A stretch of 6,384 nt of DNA from Syntrophomonas sp. UBA5288 (GTDB lineage Bacteria > Bacillota > Syntrophomonadia > Syntrophomonadales > Syntrophomonadaceae), in assembly GCA_002408445.1 (NCBI GenBank), contig DHSK01000183.1, forward strand, positions 1 to 6,384, read 5' to 3'. Within the stretch, counting starts at the first letter, position 1. The number at the start of each line of letters is the position of its first letter. The translations under genes and the position numbers were made by a program. The notes under the pieces were generated by a model. It was not told the origin of the DNA. It did no database searches and saw nothing but the letters and a program-made list of their open reading frames with translations. Positions 1 through 6,102 of this stretch are shown here, in pieces.

Positions 1-326
1 TCGCGGCCAAAATTCTCGGGAATAACGACCCCTACCACCACCCGGCCCTCTTCCAATAACTCACGGGCTTCAGCATAATTGGAGAGACGCGCCGTTACCT
101 TAAGATTTTCAGCAGTCTCCAGTTTCTGCACCAGGGCCCGGCTCTGACTGGAATTATCCAGATCGACCACTGCGGTAGGAATATCCTGCAACACCTGGGC
201 ACTATAAATGCCTGCGAACAATAGCAATCCTATCAGAGACGCCAGCAGCAAAATGTAGCGCAAGCCTTTATCACGCCACATATAATAAAATTCCCGGCGT
301 GTAATCGCCAGGCACTGTTTAAGCAT
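1..326 (-). CDS. ABC-2 type permease, N-terminal part (cut by window edge)
   Basis: Only the first 108 codons are present; the frame stays open to the left edge. The product begins MLKQCLAITRREFYYMWRDK, a basic amphipathic N-terminus typical of YhhJ/YbhR/YbhS-type ABC-2 membrane subunits. One membrane helix follows at about residues 23-45 (GLRYILLLASLIGLLLFAGI region). After it comes an extracytoplasmic stretch with the family-like phrase IPTAVVDLDNSSQSRALV (residues 49-66) and GRVVVGVVIPENF (94-106). These subunits form the membrane channel of drug or substrate exporters and pair with an ABC ATPase and a HlyD adaptor, which is what lies immediately upstream. The ATG (324-326) overlaps the end of the ATPase gene by 8 nt, so translational coupling is likely. 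An AGGGTG-like ribosome binding site lies 8 nt before it. The substrate is unknown and the remaining five or so helices lie off-window. Confidence 0.88.
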   Translation of the reverse strand, partial: MLKQCLAITRREFYYMWRDKGLRYILLLASLIGLLLFAGIYSAQVLQDIPTAVVDLDNSSQSRALVQKLETAENLKVTARLSNYAEARELLEEGRVVVGVVIPENFGR

Positions 327-1038
327 CAGTTTCACCCTGCCCTTCTGCCACAGAATGAACCATGCTATCCCAATGTTCTTTCGCCGCTCCGGGTTCGTAG
401 ATATTTATCCTGCCATTATCAAGCCAGGCGACCCGGGACATGTGCTCGTAAAACTCCATATTGCTGAAAGCACTTACTACCGTACCGCCCTTGTCTCGAA
501 AATCCTGCACTTCTCGTAAGATAACCCGACGGGAATAAAGGTCTATATCCTTAATTAACTCATCCACGATAAGAAGCTGCGGTGAGCCCAGTAAAGCACA
601 GGCCAGAGCCAGGCGCTGATACACCCCCGGCTCTATTTGATTCACACCTTTTCGCAGGCTGTCTTCCAGTTCCAAACGTGAGACTACTTCCCTTACATTG
701 GCCTGGCCGGCATTCTTAAGATTAGCGATAAAATCCAGGTTTTCTCCTGCTTTCAAATCCTGGAACAGGCTTTTCACCTGTGTTACCAGCCCCGTATGTT
801 TTTTAAAGCCTTGATCTTTCTTGATATCACAGCCCAAAACCTTTACATTTCCGGAGGTATAACGGTCAACCCCCGCCAGAATATGCAGCAAACTGGTTTT
901 GCTGGAGCCTCTTAACCCGAAAACTCCGAAACACTCTCCCGGCCACACCTGAAAAGACAAACTTTTTAATATCTCTTCCCGACCTAACCGCTGTACTAAA
1001 TCCGTTACTTCGATTACGGGCGATTTCTGCTCATCCAT
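319..1038 (-). CDS. ABC transporter ATP-binding protein with degenerate motifs
   Basis: A 239-residue single nucleotide-binding domain, expected to sit on the cytoplasmic face and power the adjacent permease. Motifs in order: Walker A at 41-48 reads GLRGSSKT, keeping Lys47 and Thr48 but with Ser46 where the glycine before Lys is normal; Q-loop Gln87; signature region 135-142 IEPGVYQR instead of LSGGxxQR; Walker B LLIVDE (155-160) with Asp159 and catalytic Glu160 present; D-loop region DELIKDID lacking the usual proline; and Ser192 where the switch histidine is expected. The QRLALACALL phrase and a non-SGG signature recall the C-terminal half of E. coli YbhF (from memory), so part of the divergence may be family-typical. 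The start has GGAGAAGGTG upstream and follows the adaptor stop by 3 nt. It may hydrolyse ATP poorly, or may work with a second ATPase encoded beyond the left edge. Placement in the ABC family is secure; activity is not. Confidence 0.9.
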   Translation of the reverse strand: MDEQKSPVIEVTDLVQRLGREEILKSLSFQVWPGECFGVFGLRGSSKTSLLHILAGVDRYTSGNVKVLGCDIKKDQGFKKHTGLVTQVKSLFQDLKAGENLDFIANLKNAGQANVREVVSRLELEDSLRKGVNQIEPGVYQRLALACALLGSPQLLIVDELIKDIDLYSRRVILREVQDFRDKGGTVVSAFSNMEFYEHMSRVAWLDNGRINIYEPGAAKEHWDSMVHSVAEGQGETDA

Positions 1039-1041
1039 AAC

Positions 1042-2115
1042 CTATTTCACCTTCTCCAAAATCTTCACGGTGGCCGTCATCCCGGTCTTAAGTTCCAGCT
1101 TCGGGTTGGGAAGGTCTATTTTGACTTCATAACTGCGGATATCATGGTTATATTGTTCATTGACCGCCTTGTGAACCGCGAACTGACCGGCATCATTTAT
1201 CCATACCACTTTACCCCTAAAAACCTTATGGGGATAGGCATCCACCTTAATTTCTGCCGTCTGTCCCAACTGCACCCGGCCTATCTTTTTCTCATCGATA
1301 TATACTTTCACGTATGTATGTTTTAAATCAGTAACCTCCATCACCGGGGTTCCGGCATTAACCATTTCTCCCGCTTCCAGCAGCTTTTGGGTGATATAAC
1401 CGGAAATAGGTGATTTCAAATGAGTATTGTTAAGGTAAGCCTGGGCCTCCTGTACTCCGCCCTGAGCAGCGCTGGCATTACCCGCTGCCGCCAGGCTCTG
1501 GGACTGGGCTACCTGTACCTGCATCCGTGCGGCCAAAGCTTCATTCAATTTACCCTGGGCTGCGTCCAGATCGCTCAAGGCAGCCTGGTAGGCATTAGCA
1601 GCCTGATCCAGCTGACTGTCGGAAGCCGCTCCGCTTTCATTCAAAACCTTGACCCTATCATATTGTTGCTTGGTATTGGTTACCCCAACCTGGGCCTTGG
1701 TTACCAGGGCCTGGGCCTGTTCAATGCTGGCATTAACCGTCTCACTGGTAAGATTAACCGCATTACCCGCCTGCTGTGCACTTCCCTGGGCCGCCTGCGA
1801 CAACCCCTGGGCCTGAGCCAGCTTGGCTCTTAGCTCGGCATCCTCCAATATACCGAGTTCCTGTCCTTTTTCCACCCGGTCGCCTTCGTTAGCCAAAAAA
1901 CTGTCAATCCGGCCCGGCACCTTAAAAGAAGCCATAGCCGTAGCAGCTTCTATCGTACCGGTAGCCGTCAGGCTGTTACGCTCCTCGGCCAGAGCCTGCT
2001 GTTGATGGTAAAAGTAGCCGTAAAGCATAGATGCAGCTCCTATTACTACTACCGCCAGCAGCACAGCCACTGCTATTTTCTTTTTGTTTAAGACATTAAC
2101 CACACTGTCAGGCAT
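1042..2115 (-). CDS. HlyD/YbhG-family periplasmic adaptor (membrane fusion protein)
   Basis: A 357-residue adaptor that would link the inner-membrane ABC exporter to an outer duct. One N-terminal membrane anchor spans about residues 11-36. The first half of the lipoyl-like domain is at about 52-92 (VPGRIDSFLANEGDRVEKGQ). A long Ala/Gln-rich alpha-helical hairpin occupies about 93-228, roughly 65 residues per arm, longer than in AcrA. The second lipoyl half is at about 229-262 (HLKSPISGYITQKLLEAGE), followed by the beta-barrel and membrane-proximal domains to the end (LKTGMTATVKI). At the hairpin tip, Arg154, Leu158 and Ser165 form R-x3-L-x6-S, the spacing of the TolC-docking RLS motif of AcrA/MacA adaptors. 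The start ATG is preceded by GGGGAGG with 9-nt spacing. The gene is co-directional with a TolC-like gene upstream and an ABC ATPase 3 nt downstream, so the four genes make a complete exporter set. Cargo is unknown. Confidence 0.92.
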   Translation of the reverse strand: MPDSVVNVLNKKKIAVAVLLAVVVIGAASMLYGYFYHQQQALAEERNSLTATGTIEAATAMASFKVPGRIDSFLANEGDRVEKGQELGILEDAELRAKLAQAQGLSQAAQGSAQQAGNAVNLTSETVNASIEQAQALVTKAQVGVTNTKQQYDRVKVLNESGAASDSQLDQAANAYQAALSDLDAAQGKLNEALAARMQVQVAQSQSLAAAGNASAAQGGVQEAQAYLNNTHLKSPISGYITQKLLEAGEMVNAGTPVMEVTDLKHTYVKVYIDEKKIGRVQLGQTAEIKVDAYPHKVFRGKVVWINDAGQFAVHKAVNEQYNHDIRSYEVKIDLPNPKLELKTGMTATVKILEKVK

Positions 2116-2179
2116 GTATAACTACCTCCCCTTCTGTACATTTATCTCTCGTATTGTATATATAGTTTGCTTACCAAGA

Positions 2180-2208
2180 AATGTAGCACACCCAAAATAA
2201 CAATACAA
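2180..2208 (-). promoter_or_regulatory. possible secondary promoter for the adaptor gene
   Basis: On the minus strand TTGTAT (2203-2208), a 17-nt spacer and TACATT (2180-2185) are present, with TG one base before the -10, giving an extended -10. It lies after the intra-operon hairpin and about 65 nt before the adaptor start, where a secondary promoter would be useful. The hexamers match consensus only 3/6 and 4/6 in AT-rich DNA, so this is weak. Confidence 0.25.
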
Positions 2209-2292
2209 TACATAGAAAATAAACGATATTTTCTGAAAAATCGGCTCTGGCGGAGCTGAGCTCTACTATATATATGTTTTTTCACGCGCAAA

Positions 2293-2316
2293 TAGCCCAC
2301 CCTCGCGGGTGGGCTA
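2293..2316 (-). terminator. strong hairpin between TolC-like and adaptor genes (attenuator or partial terminator)
   Basis: A perfect 10-bp stem, TAGCCCACCC / GGGTGGGCTA, closes a 4-nt loop 32 nt after the TolC-like stop codon. On the minus strand only TTT and then GCGCG follows, so the U-tract is poor. On the plus strand AGTCTCTTTTCT follows, but no plus-strand gene is visible. It probably lowers read-through into the adaptor gene or protects the 3' end of a processed TolC-like message; a full stop would require the adaptor to have its own promoter. Confidence 0.6.
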
Positions 2317-2348
2317 AGTCTCTTTTCTATTGCTTATCGAAACTCTCT

Positions 2349-3527
2349 CTATTTGTTTGCTGCTACAGCCTGCGGTTCGGGCGTCCAATCCTCGGCATCA
2401 TAAACGGTTTGGCCGGTAAGATAGGCAAACTGTGCTTTCATTCCTGCCAGGCCGGCCTGCAGCGAATCCAGGTTATACTGCGCCTTCTGAGCAGCCAAAG
2501 TGGCTGCGGCCAGACTGGATGAACCTGAGGCACCCGGCATGCTGTACTTCGTCGCCAAACCCACATCATATTTTAATTGGGCTATTTCCAAATCACGCTG
2601 AGCCTGCACATTGGCAGCCTCGGCCGCAGCTATTTGGCCTTCGGTAGCATCGATACCGTAATACAGTTGCTCAATAGCCGACTGGGTAGCTATTTTGGCC
2701 TGCTCCAGCGTCGTCTCGGCCGTTCCTGTATTAATGCTTTGCATATCGGAACTAATATTGGGCATTATCCAGGTTTCTTTACTTTTTTCAATATCTACCT
2801 GGGCCTGAGCCTGCCAGACTGCGGTAGACTGCTCCAGTCCGCGGCTCAATTCAATAGCCAGGTCTTCTCTTTGATATTTTGTTAATACCGCTTTACTGTT
2901 CAGCTCAGGCTTCCAATTGGACCCTTGCCCCAGTAAGGCTGCAAGTGCCGCCAGCGAAGCATCATACTGGGCCTGAGCTGCCTGATAGCCTTTTTCGGCC
3001 TGCCTGATACCGTTTTGTACGGCAGAAAGGTCATAATCAGACATCATCCCGGTTTGCATGGCAATATTGGATACTGAAAGCTGCTGCTTTAAATCCTCCA
3101 AGGTAAGTCTGGTCGTCTCCATGGTATTATAATTTTTTAAAGCTGTGGTATATGCATTTATAATATCCTTCGACAACCGGTCCTTTTCCGTAGCCACAGT
3201 CCGTTTAGCTACTTTAAGACCTATTTCCGCCTGTTGGAATTGATTATACCCTTGCTGAACCGAGGGATATACAAGCCCGTTAGCAGGTATGTAACTTACC
3301 GCTTTTGCCGCATCGTCCCGATTAATCTGTGCCTTATCCAAATCCAACTGGGCTTTCCTTAAATCAGGATTATGCTTATAGGCCATATCCAGCGCCTGCT
3401 GCATAGTCAGGGCACTGCTATCCTCCTGAGCCACCGCCGTTCCCGGCATAATAGCAACAGCTACGAAAACAAGCAATAATAAAGGTGTTAGTTTTTTAAG
3501 CAATCTAGTAATAATACCACCTCCCAT
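2349..3527 (-). CDS. TolC-family outer duct protein, short and apparently barrel-reduced
   Basis: A 392-residue exported protein with a signal peptide (hydrophobic core about 13-27, likely cleavage after AVA33). Two outer-membrane-efflux-protein helical repeats follow, about 38-200 and 225-372. The first opens with LTMQQALDMAYKHNPDLRKA (residues 40-59), the usual start of the family. The second contains KYDVGLAT (319-326), matching the conserved YxVG turn, and ends YLTGQ. Both repeats are rich in Ala and Gln, as expected for a coiled-coil tunnel. The stretches where TolC has its membrane beta strands are very short here (about 81-97 and 255-270). The mature length of about 359 compares with about 470 for E. 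coli TolC. It would form the outer conduit for the adaptor and ABC genes downstream. The ATG at 3525-3527 has a weak ribosome binding site; TTG at 3501-3503 is an alternative that keeps the signal peptide. It has its own strong promoter. Confidence 0.87.
   Translation of the reverse strand: MGGGIITRLLKKLTPLLLLVFVAVAIMPGTAVAQEDSSALTMQQALDMAYKHNPDLRKAQLDLDKAQINRDDAAKAVSYIPANGLVYPSVQQGYNQFQQAEIGLKVAKRTVATEKDRLSKDIINAYTTALKNYNTMETTRLTLEDLKQQLSVSNIAMQTGMMSDYDLSAVQNGIRQAEKGYQAAQAQYDASLAALAALLGQGSNWKPELNSKAVLTKYQREDLAIELSRGLEQSTAVWQAQAQVDIEKSKETWIMPNISSDMQSINTGTAETTLEQAKIATQSAIEQLYYGIDATEGQIAAAEAANVQAQRDLEIAQLKYDVGLATKYSMPGASGSSSLAAATLAAQKAQYNLDSLQAGLAGMKAQFAYLTGQTVYDAEDWTPEPQAVAANK
3517..3525 (-). 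promoter_or_regulatory. strong Shine-Dalgarno overlapping the annotated TolC-like start
   Basis: GGGAGGTGG begins at the last base of the ATG and contains GGAGGTG, a 7-nt complement of the 16S rRNA tail. No better site lies upstream of the ATG. The only in-frame common start downstream is TTG at 3501-3503 (14 nt away, long but possible). The real start is therefore uncertain. Confidence 0.5.
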
Positions 3528-3531
3528 TTTC

Positions 3532-3545
3532 CGACCCGCCGGTCG
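3532..3545. promoter_or_regulatory. inverted repeat just downstream of the export-operon promoter
   Basis: CGACC-CGCC-GGTCG is a 5-bp dyad with a 4-nt centre in otherwise AT-rich DNA. It lies about 5-18 nt after the predicted transcription start, a position used by repressor operators; it could also form a small 5' hairpin in the message. The dyad is short, so a chance origin is possible. Confidence 0.35.
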
Positions 3546-3556
3546 ATTATGATTAA

Positions 3557-3586
3557 ATTATACGGCGGAAAATATTAGGGTGTCAA
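3557..3586 (-). promoter_or_regulatory. consensus sigma-A promoter of the export operon
   Basis: On the minus strand a perfect -35 TTGACA (3581-3586) and a perfect -10 TATAAT (3557-3562) are separated by 18 nt. Transcription should begin near 3550, giving a leader of about 23 nt to the ATG or about 47 nt to the TTG. It follows the surface-protein terminator, so the export genes form an independent unit. Such a strong promoter suggests high basal expression unless repressed. Confidence 0.88.
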
Positions 3587-3657
3587 CATTAATATTCCAT
3601 AAAAAATGGCCACCTTCGAGATCAATATACTCATGGCTCTACACGCAATAAGGTATT

Positions 3658-3686
3658 AAAAAGCCGGGTTCTCTCGAGAACCCGGC
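3658..3686 (-). terminator. intrinsic terminator of the surface-protein gene
   Basis: A perfect 10-bp stem, GCCGGGTTCT / AGAACCCGGC (3663-3672 with 3677-3686), closes a 4-nt loop. On the minus strand it is followed directly by TTTTT (3658-3662). It begins 25 nt after the stop codon of the surface-protein gene. Canonical Rho-independent terminator. Confidence 0.93.
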
Positions 3687-3711
3687 CATTAGATAATCTA
3701 GAGTTTACAGC

Positions 3712-5943
3712 TTATTGTTGTACGTATACAGTGTTGCTAGCTGCATCCCATCCTACAGTAGCGCCAAGGCCTTCAGCTACGAAGCGAGCCGGAAGCATGG
3801 TTCTGCTGTTAGTGATTTCAGGAGCAACGTCCATGGTCTGTGCTTCACCATTAACGGTAATGGTGGTACTGCCAACGGTCAGCTCAACTACTTTGTCACC
3901 CTTGGTGATGGTAACTTTGTTAGTAGCGGCATCCCAGACTACATTGCTCTCAGTTACGCCCAGTGCATAGGCCAGGTAACGAACAGGTACATAAGTACGG
4001 CTGTTTTTGATGTACGGAGCAACATCCATGATCTTGGCAACGCCGTTTACAGTGTAAACATTGGAGCCAATCTTAAACTGTGTGCTGGCGCCTTCAGCCG
4101 GAGTTACACAGTTGGCAATTACTACACTACCCAGGGATTTATCGGTAGGCCAATCTACCAGAGCGGTGCTGCCGCCGTTAACACCAGTAATTTTCTGGGA
4201 ATCAGCATTATCAACTTTGAAATCAGCTCCAACTAACTCAGCTTTGACCGGTCCTACCGGTACATATCTGTAAGCTGTGACAGCAACATCTGAAATTCTG
4301 ATTTTGCTGGCTTTAGTGCTTCCATATTTTACTACCAGTTTGAGGTCGTTGTCTTCATTTATGAGCTTGGTTGAGTCTATTTGCAGGTCTCCCTCTTCAA
4401 CGGTTACAGTCGGTTTGCTGGTGAATTTGTAGCCATCTTCAAGACTAATCACAATGTCCTTATGGTTTGTAGTATCCAGGATCATATCTTTGTCAGCTTC
4501 AGTCAGAATAATGTCAGCTACTTTTTGGCTGGTCTGACCAACAATGATGTCTTTAACGTTTTCGGCACTGATCTTAACCGGTTTCACGGCTTCGGCAACT
4601 ACGACAGTGCCTTCGACTCCAGCGCTTCCGCTGATTGTGAGCTCAATCGGGCCTTCAAAATCGGGTTTAATTTTAACTTTTGCATCCTTAATTTTTAAAG
4701 TTGATGCTTCATCACTTGTCATTGCATCTGTAACTTTTAATTTAAGAATCTGATGGTCGCTATCTTCCACGGTCCATGCTGATGCTGCAGGAGCAGTGAA
4801 GTCACCATCTGTTACTTCCACTTTAGGTCCATAACTAAGTGCATCATCATCATCGGCAATCCATTCAACACCATCGGGTAACTCTAGTTTGATTGAACGG
4901 TCATCGCCCAGAATACTACCGGCAACTGATTCTTTAATAGTAAAATCGCCTATTTCTTGTTCAGTCCGTCCTGATGTGACAGTTTCCTTGGTGCCTTCAT
5001 TTATTGATACGCCAAAATCACCATATCTGGCCACTAAGATATCCTCTTCTGTTACATTATCTTTATCAGAAGATACCGTAACTGTTACATCGCCATAATT
5101 TGCATCATTGGTAGCTGTAATTTCTAAACCGTCAAACTGAATTTTTCCAGCTCCGGAAATATTGGCAACGCTAGGCGGAACGGTAAGAGTTAATTCTTGA
5201 TTTTTGTCGGCTGTTCTATTAAAGGTTCCTACTGTTGCAGGGAAATTCCAACCACCAGTTGCAGTACCAGTAGTTGTTACCCATTTGAACCCCTTGCTCA
5301 ACTTTAATTTTATTATTTCGCCTGGCTCTATAGAAGATATTAATTCTTCTATAGTAATTGAACCTAAGGTTATATCTTTATCACCCATATCTACAACCTT
5401 GGTTACCGAGCTGTTAGTTCCACCGCCACTGACAATCTTACCTATGGTTACAGTACCACTAGGAAATACACTTCCTGACGGAGCAGTAATATCGACTTTT
5501 ATATCTCCAGAACCACTCTTAACTTTTAATTTATCGATGGTTACAACCATCGTTTGTTCGCCAGTCGCTGCGGCTCCAGGATTATTTACTGCAAAATCTA
5601 CAGTACCCTTACCAGAAGGTGTAGGGCCGGAAACTATATTTAAGGGATCAGCATCAAGTTCAACATCTGCTGCTACATCATCAAATTCCACACCGGAAGG
5701 TAGTTTTATGCTGAAGTAATTGTAAGCCTCTTTAAATACTTTGGCTTCGGGTATACTAATTACTATACTGACATTTACTTCCTGAGCTATAGAATCTGTC
5801 TCTACAGTTGCAGTAGCACCAGCTGAATATTCTATTGCACCGGCTGCCTGAGCTGTCTGCGGTGCTACGAAGACAGGTGCTAACATTGCCAGGCACAGGC
5901 ATAAGGACATAACTATGGATAAAGTTTTGCTTCTTCTTAGCAT
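3712..5943 (-). CDS. secreted S-layer-like surface protein with C-terminal copper-amine-oxidase-N-type repeats
   Basis: 743 residues. A signal peptide covers residues 1-33 (basic MLRRSK, hydrophobic core, cleavage after AQA). Residues about 35-575 form four beta-rich tandem repeats of about 135-145 residues, each with the phrase L-x2-G-x2-[F/W]: L81..F87, L215..W221, L355..W361, L501..F507. They are rich in Thr, Val, Ile, Asp and Lys. After a linker (576-620), two copies of the copper amine oxidase N-terminal-like domain follow, about 621-683 and 686-743, sharing MDVAPxIxNSRT, an R-[YF]-[LV] phrase, VxWDAAxN and a final short strand at the C-terminus. This domain is a non-enzymatic module common on Firmicute surface proteins; no oxidase catalytic domain is present. 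No SLH repeats or sorting signal are seen, so attachment probably runs through the C-terminal pair. AGGAGG lies 7 nt before the ATG. The long leader and strong terminator suggest abundant expression. Confidence 0.88.
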   Translation of the reverse strand: MLRRSKTLSIVMSLCLCLAMLAPVFVAPQTAQAAGAIEYSAGATATVETDSIAQEVNVSIVISIPEAKVFKEAYNYFSIKLPSGVEFDDVAADVELDADPLNIVSGPTPSGKGTVDFAVNNPGAAATGEQTMVVTIDKLKVKSGSGDIKVDITAPSGSVFPSGTVTIGKIVSGGGTNSSVTKVVDMGDKDITLGSITIEELISSIEPGEIIKLKLSKGFKWVTTTGTATGGWNFPATVGTFNRTADKNQELTLTVPPSVANISGAGKIQFDGLEITATNDANYGDVTVTVSSDKDNVTEEDILVARYGDFGVSINEGTKETVTSGRTEQEIGDFTIKESVAGSILGDDRSIKLELPDGVEWIADDDDALSYGPKVEVTDGDFTAPAASAWTVEDSDHQILKLKVTDAMTSDEASTLKIKDAKVKIKPDFEGPIELTISGSAGVEGTVVVAEAVKPVKISAENVKDIIVGQTSQKVADIILTEADKDMILDTTNHKDIVISLEDGYKFTSKPTVTVEEGDLQIDSTKLINEDNDLKLVVKYGSTKASKIRISDVAVTAYRYVPVGPVKAELVGADFKVDNADSQKITGVNGGSTALVDWPTDKSLGSVVIANCVTPAEGASTQFKIGSNVYTVNGVAKIMDVAPYIKNSRTYVPVRYLAYALGVTESNVVWDAATNKVTITKGDKVVELTVGSTTITVNGEAQTMDVAPEITNSRTMLPARFVAEGLGATVGWDAASNTVYVQQ
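3715..4083 (-). repeat. two tandem copper-amine-oxidase-N-like modules inside the surface protein
   Basis: The two modules are offset by 65 residues (195 nt), aligning Met639 with Met704. Shared features include the MDVAP phrase, NSRT, the GVT/GAT turn and WDAAxN. The similarity is visible in the DNA as well, around 3818-3840 and 4013-4035, which suggests duplication inside the gene. Confidence 0.8.
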
Positions 5944-6033
5944 GTGTTTACCTCCTATTAATTTTATGATTATGAATTATGAATTCTTTAGGTGATCTAT
6001 CCTTTGATGGATAAACGATTAAGGGCTTTATTT

Positions 6034-6042
6034 CCTCCTTTC
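6034..6042 (-). promoter_or_regulatory. start-less Shine-Dalgarno in leader (possible mRNA stabiliser)
   Basis: GAAAGGAGG matches nine consecutive bases of the complement of the bacterial 16S rRNA 3' end, yet no ATG, GTG or TTG follows at usable spacing. It lies about 90 nt before the surface-protein start. Known precedent: the Bacillus cry3A leader contains such a STAB-SD, where bound 30S subunits block 5' exonuclease. Function here is inferred. Confidence 0.5.
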
Positions 6043-6057
6043 AGATGTATGGATTTT

Positions 6058-6102
6058 TTAGGTGTTCAGTGGAGATAAAGAAAATTTAATACTTATCGCC
6101 AC
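6058..6102 (-). CDS. possible 14-residue leader peptide
   Basis: A GTG start at 6100-6102 is placed 7 nt after GGAGG (6110-6114) and opens a 14-codon frame reading MAISIKFSLSPLNT, then TAA. Spacing to the ribosome binding site is ideal. The binding site lies inside an inverted repeat, AGTGGAG/CTCCACT (6111-6117 with 6068-6074), whose other arm is inside the small frame, so translation and folding would compete. The peptide has no recognisable attenuation run of a single amino acid. It may be chance, since duplicated SD sequences occur here. Confidence 0.3.
   Translation of the reverse strand: MAISIKFSLSPLNT

Noticed and set aside
1420..1833. 137-codon plus-strand open frame antisense to the adaptor gene
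   Set aside because: It lies opposite the Ala/Gln-rich coiled coil, whose repetitive codons leave the antisense frame open; no ribosome site and no recognisable protein.
2151..2211. Inverted GTATTGT / ACAATAC repeat as an operator
   Set aside because: Seven-base AT-rich arms, 42 or more nt apart, with a second overlapping copy; too likely by chance.
3425..3527. Lipoprotein signal on the TolC-like protein
   Set aside because: Cleavage region reads AVA then Gln-Glu; there is no lipobox cysteine.
5204..5719. 171-codon plus-strand open frame antisense to the surface-protein gene
   Set aside because: Low-complexity Ser/Thr/Val/Pro translation that mirrors the repeats on the other strand; the minus-strand gene has a signal peptide, ribosome site and terminator.
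3712..5943. A copper amine oxidase enzyme
   Set aside because: Only the N-terminal-like stalk modules are present; there is no catalytic domain or topaquinone Asn-Tyr motif region.
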